From contig NZ_FNCF01000006.1 of NCBI RefSeq assembly GCF_900100695.1, positions 62,001 through 126,000 of the forward strand: a stretch of 64,000 nucleotides of DNA, read 5' to 3'. The DNA is from Klenkia brasiliensis. Lineage in GTDB: Bacteria > Actinomycetota > Actinomycetes > Mycobacteriales > Geodermatophilaceae. Under the pieces are notes generated by a model. The model saw nothing but the letters and a program-made list of their open reading frames with translations. It did no database searches and was not told the DNA's origin. Below, piece after piece: positions 59,017 to 64,000 of this stretch. Every line of letters starts with the position of its first letter. Positions within the stretch are counted from its first letter, which is position 1. Both the position numbers and the translations under genes were made by a program.

Positions 59017-60387
59017 TCAGTTGGCCATGTCCACGAAGCGGGAGTAGTGGCCCTGGAAGGCGACGGTGACGTTCGCGGTCGGGCCGTTGCGGTGCTTGAC
59101 CAGCATGATGTCGGCCTCGCCGGCCCGCGGGGACTCCTTCTCGTACATGTCCTCGCGGTGGATCATCATGACCATGTCGGCGTCCTGCTCGATCGAGCCG
59201 GACTCGCGGAGGTCGGACAGCATCGGCTTCTTGTCCTGGCGCTGCTCGGAGCCACGGTTGAGCTGGCTCATCGCGATGACCGGCACCTCGAGCTCCTTGG
59301 CCAGCAGCTTCAGCGCACGGGAGAACTCCGAGACCTCCTGCTGACGGGACTCCACCCGCTTGCCCGACGTCATCAGCTGGAGGTAGTCGATGACCACCAG
59401 CTTGAGGTCGTTGCGCTGCTTGAGCCGCCGGGCCTTGGCCCGGATCTCCATCATCGTCATGTTCGGCGAGTCGTCGATGTAGAGCGGTGCGTCGGCGACC
59501 TCGCCCATGCGGCGGGCCAGCTTCGACCAGTCCTCGTCGGACAGCGTGCCGGCGCGCATGTGGTGCAGCGGCACCTTCGCCTCGGCCGACAGCAGACGCA
59601 TGGTGATCTCGTGCTTGCTCATCTCCAGGGAGAAGATGCAGGCCGCCATGTGGTGCTTGACCGACGCCGAGCGCGCGATGTCCAGGCCGAGGGTGGACTT
59701 GCCGACGCCGGGGCGGGCGGCGATGACGACCATCTGGCCGGCCTGCAGGCCGTTGGTGAGCTCGTCGAGGTCGCGGATGCCGGTGGGCACCCCGCGCGCG
59801 GTGCCGCCGCGGCTGGCGATGGCGTCGAGCTCGTCCATCGTGGGCTGCAGGACGTCCTCGAGGCGCGAGTAGTCCTCGCTCATCCGCTTCTCGGTGACGT
59901 CGTAGATCTCCTGCTGGGCGCGGTCGACGATGTCGTCGACGTCGCCCTTGCCGCCGGCGGCGCCGTAGCCCAGCTGCACGACGCGGGTGCCGGCCTCGAC
60001 CAGCCGCCGCAGCACGGCCTGCTCGGCCACGATCGCGGCGTAGTAGCCGGCGTTGGCCGCGGTGGGCGTGGAGGCGATGAGGGTGTGCAGGTAGACCGCG
60101 CCACCCATGCGGGACAGCTGGTCGGTGCGGTTGAGCTCGGCGGCGACGGTGATCGCGTCGGCGGGCTCGCCGCGGCCGTAGAGGTCGAGGATGCAGTCGA
60201 AGACGACCTGGTGCGCGGGGCGGTAGAAGTCGGCGCCGTGCAGGACCTCCACCACGTCGGCGATCGCGTCCTTGCTCAGCAGCATGCCGCCGAGGACGGA
60301 CTGCTCGGCAGCGACGTCCTGAGGGGGCTGGCGGTCGTACTCCGGCGCCGAGGCCACCGGCCTGCTGATGTCGTCGACCACTGCCAC
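59017..60387 (-). CDS. dnaB: Replicative DNA helicase DnaB
   Basis: This is the hexameric replication-fork helicase, 456 residues. An N-terminal domain (PPQDVAAEQSVLGGMLLSKDAIADV...) precedes a RecA-like motor domain with Walker A AARPGVGKST, Walker B LVVIDYLQLM, and IAMSQLNRGSEQR, DLRESGSIEQDADMV. The gene is uninterrupted: no intein is inserted at the Walker A or other sites where inteins occur in many actinobacterial dnaB genes. The GTG at 60387 (VAVVDDISRP) gives the usual length. It follows the rpsF-ssb-rpsR-rplI operon after a terminator. Confidence 0.96.
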   Translation of the reverse strand: MAVVDDISRPVASAPEYDRQPPQDVAAEQSVLGGMLLSKDAIADVVEVLHGADFYRPAHQVVFDCILDLYGRGEPADAITVAAELNRTDQLSRMGGAVYLHTLIASTPTAANAGYYAAIVAEQAVLRRLVEAGTRVVQLGYGAAGGKGDVDDIVDRAQQEIYDVTEKRMSEDYSRLEDVLQPTMDELDAIASRGGTARGVPTGIRDLDELTNGLQAGQMVVIAARPGVGKSTLGLDIARSASVKHHMAACIFSLEMSKHEITMRLLSAEAKVPLHHMRAGTLSDEDWSKLARRMGEVADAPLYIDDSPNMTMMEIRAKARRLKQRNDLKLVVIDYLQLMTSGKRVESRQQEVSEFSRALKLLAKELEVPVIAMSQLNRGSEQRQDKKPMLSDLRESGSIEQDADMVMMIHREDMYEKESPRAGEADIMLVKHRNGPTANVTVAFQGHYSRFVDMAN

Positions 60388-60890
60388 GCGCGGTGCTCCC
60401 CTTCGCTGTTCGGTCCCCCGGCCACGACCGCCGCCCATCCCGGGCGGGCCGTCGTGGTCCTTGCTACCGCGGGGGTCCGACAGTTCCGCGGGGCGGCCGG
60501 CCGGGCGCCCGGCGGCGCGCTCGGAGGGGAACGCTAGGCAGCGGGGAGGGCCCCGTCCACGACCGGTGTGCACAGCCCTCTGCACAACCTGTGGACAGCG
60601 CCGTGGACGGACGCAGCCGCCGTGTGGACGACGTCGGGACGGTCATCCGTCACCGGACGGAAAGCGCCCCGTCACCTGGTGATCGGCTGGCCCCAGGCTG
60701 TGGACGGCAGAAAAACTTGCTGCCGCCAGCGGCCCGGGCGCGTCGTGGCCGGGCGCGTCGCACCACCGTCCCCACCAGCCCCACCGCGGTCCCGCACGTG
60801 GCGCCAGGACGCCGGACGGCCGACTGCCGGAACGCCGGAGGGGGCGCCGGACCAGGTGGTCCGACGCCCCCTCCGGGACTGGTGCTGCGA
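60388..60890. other. Non-coding region between dnaB and rplI
   Basis: About 500 bp without a gene. It holds the rplI-side terminator (60837-60874), a hairpin 30-66 bp upstream of dnaB (CCACGAC 60422-60428 with GTCGTGG 60451-60457), and three DnaA-box-like 9-mers on the minus strand that share GTCCACA: CTGTCCACA (60590-60598), TCGTCCACA (60623-60631) and CCGTCCACA (60699-60707). The dnaB promoter must lie here; I could not place it with confidence. Confidence 0.6.
60837..60874 (-). terminator. Terminator of the rpsF-ssb-rpsR-rplI operon
   Basis: An outer 10-bp stem (GGAGGGGGCG at 60837-60846 with its complement at 60865-60874) continues into an inner 7-bp stem CGGACCA-GG-TGGTCCG. It lies just past the rplI stop. 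Confidence 0.85.
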
Positions 60891-61346
60891 TCAGGCGGCG
60901 ACGACCTCGATGGCCAGCGAGGCGCTGACCTCGGGGTGCACCCGCACCGTGACGGTGTGGGCACCGGTCGACTTGATCGAGCTGGGCAGCTCGACCCGGC
61001 GACGGTCCAGCGAGGGACCACCGGCGGCGGTCACCGCGGCGACGACGTCGGCCGTGGTGATCGAGCCGAACAGCCGGCCGCCCTTGCCGGCCTTGGCCGG
61101 CACGGTGACGGTCAGCGAGCCCAGCTGGCCGGCGACCTGCTTGGCCTCCTCGAGCGTGGCGACCTCGCGGGCCGCACGCGCCCGGCGGATGCCGGCCACC
61201 TGCTTCTCGGCACCGCGGGAGGCGACGATCGCCAGGCCGCGGGGCAGGAGGTAGTTGCGGGCGTACCCGCCCTTCACCTCGACGGTGTCCCCGGCGGAGC
61301 CGAGGCCGGCGACCTCGTGGGTCAGGATCAGCTTCGATGCGCTCAT
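60891..61346 (-). CDS. rplI: Ribosomal protein L9
   Basis: This is the 50S protein bL9, 151 residues. The N-terminal RNA-binding domain is LILTHEVAGLGSAGDTVEVKGGYARNYLLPRGLA. A long connecting helix (EKQVAGIRRARAAREVATLEEAKQVAGQL) and a C-terminal domain with GRLFGSITTADV follow. It is the last gene of the rpsF-ssb-rpsR-rplI operon, directly after rpsR. Confidence 0.98.
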   Translation of the reverse strand: MSASKLILTHEVAGLGSAGDTVEVKGGYARNYLLPRGLAIVASRGAEKQVAGIRRARAAREVATLEEAKQVAGQLGSLTVTVPAKAGKGGRLFGSITTADVVAAVTAAGGPSLDRRRVELPSSIKSTGAHTVTVRVHPEVSASLAIEVVAA

Positions 61347-61348
61347 GG

Positions 61349-61585
61349 TCAGCGCGCCGTGGAGGTGTAGGGCAGCAGGGCCATCTCGCGGCTGTTCTTC
61401 ACGGCCACGGCGACGTCGCGCTGGTGCTGGCTGCAGTTGCCGCTGACGCGGCGGGCACGGATCTTGCCGCGGTCGGAGATGAACTTCCGCAGCAGGGTCG
61501 TGTCCTTGTAGTCGACGTAGGTCGCCTTGTCCTTGCAGAACTGGCAGACCTTCTTCTTCGGCTTGCGAATCGGAGGCTTGGGCAC
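61349..61585 (-). CDS. rpsR: Ribosomal protein S18
   Basis: This is the 30S protein bS18, 78 residues, highly basic. It carries a Cys-x-x-Cys (VCQFCKDK) with a further Cys and His (GNCSQHQRD), the zinc-binding C+ form. Actinobacteria often encode a second, C- paralogue elsewhere for zinc shortage. [21 protein letters not shown] is the conserved core. Confidence 0.98.
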   Translation of the reverse strand: MPKPPIRKPKKKVCQFCKDKATYVDYKDTTLLRKFISDRGKIRARRVSGNCSQHQRDVAVAVKNSREMALLPYTSTAR

Positions 61586-61615
61586 AGGAATCTCTTTCTC
61601 AGGGGTGGTACGAGA

Positions 61616-62113
61616 TCAGAAGGGGGGCTCGTCGGAGGACGAGGCCGGGGTCGACCACGGGTCGCTGGAGCCGCCACCGCCGCCGGAGGAGCCGAAGCCC
61701 CCGCCGCCGCCGGAGCCGCCGCCGAACCCGCCACCGCCGCCCTCGCCGCGGTTGGCCTTGGTGACCTTCGCGGTGGCGTAGCGGAGCGAGGGGCCGATCT
61801 CGTCGACCTCCAGCTCGACGACGGTGCGCTTCTCACCTTCCTTCGTGTCGAAGGAACGCTGCTTCAGGCGACCGCTGACGATGACCCGGGAGCCACGGGT
61901 GAGCGACTCGGCGACGTTCTCCGCCGCCTGCCGCCACACGTTGCAGCGCAGGAAGAGGGCCTCGCCGTCCTTCCACTCCGACGTCTGGCGGTCGAAGGTC
62001 CGCGGCGTGGAGGCCACGGTGAAGTTGGCGACGGCGGCGCCGGACGGCGTGAAACGCAACTCCGGGTCGGCGGTCAGGTTGCCGATGACGGTGATGACGG
62101 TCTCGCCGGCCAT
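61616..62113 (-). CDS. ssb: Single-stranded DNA-binding protein
   Basis: This is the 165-residue SSB. The OB fold is residues 1-115 ([55 protein letters not shown]). A Gly-rich linker (GGGGGFGGG repeats) follows, then an acidic tip ending SSSDEPPF, a variant of the canonical DDDIPF partner-binding tail. It is co-transcribed between rpsF and rpsR. Confidence 0.97.
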   Translation of the reverse strand: MAGETVITVIGNLTADPELRFTPSGAAVANFTVASTPRTFDRQTSEWKDGEALFLRCNVWRQAAENVAESLTRGSRVIVSGRLKQRSFDTKEGEKRTVVELEVDEIGPSLRYATAKVTKANRGEGGGGGFGGGSGGGGGFGSSGGGGGSSDPWSTPASSSDEPPF

Positions 62114-62115
62114 GG

Positions 62116-62403
62116 TCAGTGGACCTCGGGCCGCATCAGCTTCGTGCGCAGGATGGACTCGTTCAGGTTGAGCTGACGGTCCAGCTCCGCGACCGCGGCG
62201 GGCTCGGACTGGATGTCGACGACGGCGTAGATGCCCTCGACGTTCTTCTTGATCTCGTACGCCAGGCGGCGACGGCCCCAGATCTCGGTCTTCGCGGTGC
62301 CACCGGCGTTGGTGACGACGGAGAGGAACCGCTCCAGGCTGGGAGCGATCGAACGCTCCTCCAGCTCGGGATCGAGGATGATCATCAATTCGTAGTGACG
62401 CAC
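62116..62403 (-). CDS. rpsF: Ribosomal protein S6
   Basis: This is the 30S protein bS6, 95 residues with the GTG start at 62403 ([16 protein letters not shown]), which matches the usual N-terminus; GGAGG lies 12 nt upstream. [30 protein letters not shown] is the conserved core. It is the first gene of the operon. Confidence 0.97.
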   Translation of the reverse strand: MRHYELMIILDPELEERSIAPSLERFLSVVTNAGGTAKTEIWGRRRLAYEIKKNVEGIYAVVDIQSEPAAVAELDRQLNLNESILRTKLMRPEVH

Positions 62404-62432
62404 GGAGAACCCCACCTCCTCTGGTCTCAGCG

Positions 62433-62451
62433 GCTGCAGGGCATCTGCAGC
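62433..62451 (-). promoter_or_regulatory. Hairpin in the rpsF leader
   Basis: GCTGCAG-GGCAT-CTGCAGC, a 7-bp stem with a 5-nt loop, lies 30-48 nt upstream of rpsF. Bacterial rpsF leaders can bind the S6-S18 complex for autoregulation; whether this hairpin is that element is not shown. Confidence 0.3.
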
Positions 62452-62553
62452 AGGAGGGCTTGCACGCGTCGCGCCCCCGCACGGCCCAGGACAGCAGCCG
62501 GACAGGAGCGCTCCGCCGAGGGTACCAGCCGCCGCGAGCGGCGTCCCCGCAGG

Positions 62554-63594
62554 TCAGGAGCGGGAGGACGCCCGCTGGGCCAGGTGGGTGCGGACCAGGG
62601 CCGCGGTGACGCCGGCCAGCGCGACGACGGCGGCCAGCGCCGGCACCGACAGCGCCGGGTCGGGGCTGCTGGCCTGGGAGTCCGAGGCCACCTCGACGCC
62701 GTCGCCGCTGCCCGACAGCGACCCGCCCAGGCCGGCGAGCTGGCCGAAGACCGGCACGGAGGCGCCGTCGTAGCTGCCGGCGACGCCGCCGCCACCGGTC
62801 CCGCTGCCGCTGCCGGACCGGGAGGACGACGCGTCGCCGGTGGCGAAGCGCGAGGGGTCGAAGGCCGCGGCCGCCGAGGTGTCCAGCGGGGCGAGCTGGC
62901 CCGAGGTGCTGGGCAGCCCGTAGGAGTAGCCGGTGCCGTCGACCGGCGCCGCGGGCTGCTGGGTGCTCGGCGCCGCGGGGGCGGTGGTCGGCTGGCCGCC
63001 GGTCACCGGGGTGTCCACCGGGGCGGTCGGCGCCGTCGACGGCACCGGGTTGGTCACGGTGACCGGGGGGAGGGTGGGCAGGTTGGCCGAGGGCAGGTTG
63101 GGCAGCGGCACGAGCGTGTTCACCACGAACGGGGCGCCGACCGGCAGCGCCGGCAGGGTGCGGACGACACCGTTGACCAGGTCGTTGACGACCGCGGACG
63201 GCGTGCCCGACGCCGGCACCACCCGGTAGGTGTAGGTGATCGCGCCGACGGTGCTCGACGGGAACGTGTACTGGGCCGACTGCCCCAGCTGCAGGCCCTT
63301 CGTCGAGCCGTTGAAGGTGACCGAGACGTCGGTGTAGACCGTCGCGCCCAGCGAGCCGACCAGCGGCAGGGTGAGGCTGGCCGGGTAGGAGGCCACCGAG
63401 TTGACGAAGGTGACCGTGCCGCCGGCGTCGATGCTCACCGTCGGCGGGGTGAGCGTCTTGATCTCCACCGTGGCCGTGGGGGCCGCCGTGGCGGCCGGCG
63501 CGGCCAGGACCGAGCCCGCCATCGCGAGCAGCCACCCGAGGGTGAGCACGGCGATCCCCCGCCGTGCCGACCGTGCGATCACTCCGCTGTGCAT
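62554..63594 (-). CDS. Secreted cell-surface protein with cupredoxin-like domain and C-terminal anchor
   Basis: This is a 346-residue exported protein. A signal peptide (residues 1-38, ending AATAAPTA) leads to a beta-rich domain of about 100 residues ([25 protein letters not shown], ...[15 protein letters not shown]), resembling a cupredoxin or plastocyanin-like sandwich, without clear copper ligands. A long Pro/Thr/Ser linker follows, then a Gly/Ser segment and a C-terminal transmembrane helix with a basic end. It is therefore anchored in the membrane with the domain extended outward. The function is unknown. The 146-bp intergenic region upstream has a 9-bp direct repeat ACCTACGAG (63645-63653, 63686-63694). 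Confidence 0.78.
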   Translation of the reverse strand: MHSGVIARSARRGIAVLTLGWLLAMAGSVLAAPAATAAPTATVEIKTLTPPTVSIDAGGTVTFVNSVASYPASLTLPLVGSLGATVYTDVSVTFNGSTKGLQLGQSAQYTFPSSTVGAITYTYRVVPASGTPSAVVNDLVNGVVRTLPALPVGAPFVVNTLVPLPNLPSANLPTLPPVTVTNPVPSTAPTAPVDTPVTGGQPTTAPAAPSTQQPAAPVDGTGYSYGLPSTSGQLAPLDTSAAAAFDPSRFATGDASSSRSGSGSGTGGGGVAGSYDGASVPVFGQLAGLGGSLSGSGDGVEVASDSQASSPDPALSVPALAAVVALAGVTAALVRTHLAQRASSRS

Positions 63595-63727
63595 CGTCCT
63601 GCGCCTCTCCGTCGAGACCGTCCTGCGTGCGACCCGTCAGCAGTACCTACGAGTAACACCTACCACGTCGAAGAACGAGTGTGTGACCTACGAGATACGC
63701 CCGCACCTCGATGTCACCCCCGCGGCC

Positions 63728-63733
63728 TACGTT
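63728..63733 (+). promoter_or_regulatory. Predicted -10 element of a leaderless transcript
   Basis: TACGTT ends 7 nt before the ATG of the endonuclease IV gene. The intervening CGGGGGC could also serve as a poor ribosome site. Confidence 0.35.
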
Positions 63734-63740
63734 CGGGGGC

Positions 63741-64000
63741 ATGTCGTCGCACCCGGTAGGAGTACACGTCGGTTCTGGTCTGACCGAGGGCAACGAGGTC
63801 GAGGACGGCGGCGTGCTGGCCCGGGCCGCCGAGGTCGACGCCTCGGCCGTGCAGGTCTTCCTCGCCGACCCGCAGGACTGGAAGGCTCCGGCGCCCCGGC
63901 CGGACACCGAGGAGCTGCGCGCCGCCGAGCTGACGGTCTTCGTGCACGCGCCCTACGTGCTCAACGTGGCCTCGACGAACAACCGCATCCGCATCCCCAG
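63741..64000 (+). CDS. nfo: Endonuclease IV (AP endonuclease), 5' part only
   Basis: The first 86 residues of a TIM-barrel AP endonuclease are present; the gene runs off the window. The start VGVHVGSGLTEGNEVEDGG...ASAVQVFLADPQDWKAP and the VHAPYVLNVASTNNRIRIP segment (first conserved metal-site His in HAPY) are characteristic of Nfo. It cuts DNA at abasic sites in base-excision repair. Confidence 0.88.
   Translation, partial: MSSHPVGVHVGSGLTEGNEVEDGGVLARAAEVDASAVQVFLADPQDWKAPAPRPDTEELRAAELTVFVHAPYVLNVASTNNRIRIP

Noticed and set aside
59017-60387. Intein in dnaB
   Set aside because: All DnaB motifs are continuous and the length is normal (456 residues), with no splicing motifs.

Overview
This is a very GC-rich stretch of actinobacterial chromosome. 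Supporting signs are dense GTG starts with some TTG starts, tight 4-bp stop/start overlaps, and an rpsF-ssb-rpsR-rplI cluster followed by dnaB. The gene set (LOV-PP2C phosphatase, AIM24, Nudix-winged-helix regulator, phage-like SNF2 ATPase) would fit Geodermatophilaceae or a close relative, but that family placement is a guess. I see no rRNA or tRNA genes, CRISPR arrays, insertion sequences or prophage. The rpsF...dnaB block and three parS-like palindromes suggest the window lies in the origin-proximal part of the chromosome.

Layout. 1-2.7 kb: tripartite tricarboxylate transporter tctCBA, with tctA cut by the window edge. 2.7-4.9 kb: trehalose synthesis (otsA-otsB). 4.9-5.7 kb: paired fluoride channel genes (crcB x2). 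5.8-9 kb: alpha-methylacyl-CoA racemase, Bcp peroxiredoxin and a secreted subtilase. 9.1-13 kb: small membrane proteins and a 772-residue PAS-LOV-GAF-PP2C blue-light-type phosphatase. 13-16 kb: flavin reductase, VOC protein, AIM24 protein and an AGE-family sugar epimerase/isomerase. 16-24.3 kb: an eight-gene operon (BtpA, PfkB kinase, sugar ABC importer, phosphotriesterase-like lactonase/hydrolase, GATase-like protein, TenA-like protein) divergent from a LacI regulator, with two matched operators between them. 24.3-29.6 kb: M20 peptidase, low-complexity membrane protein, MMPL exporter with its TetR regulator and a 33-bp operator, and an SRPBCC protein. 29.7-36.3 kb: glycerol regulon (glpD, glpK, iclR-type regulator | glpF, glpK2) with a 17-bp palindrome in both promoter regions. 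36.4-46.3 kb: Pro-rich membrane protein, phosphoglucomutase, SWIM-SNF2 helicase, alpha/beta hydrolase, amidotransferase, a second SNF2-like ATPase with a Lys/Ala/Pro tail, and a GNAT protein. 46.3-48.3 kb: NfeD-like plus flotillin pair. 48.4-51.5 kb: TPP riboswitch-thiM-thiE-thiD-tenA. 51.4-53.4 kb: DNA polymerase IV and a methyltransferase. 53.4-56 kb: NAD-kinase-like and SPFH genes divergent from an NrtR-like Nudix regulator, with two tandem operators between them. 56-59 kb: assorted enzymes, including an APH(3')-like kinase. 59-62.4 kb: dnaB, rplI, rpsR, ssb, rpsF. 62.5-64 kb: a secreted surface protein and the start of an endonuclease IV gene.

Several local control circuits can be read directly from the sequence: LacI, IclR, TetR and NrtR-type regulators each sit beside convincing palindromic sites. 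Several genes appear to be leaderless: a TANNNT -10 element sits 6-8 nt upstream of a GTG or ATG start with no Shine-Dalgarno sequence between. The most promising undescribed systems are the NrtR/SPFH/NAD-kinase-like module at 53.4-56 kb and the LacI-controlled BtpA/PfkB/phosphotriesterase/TenA operon at 16-24.3 kb.
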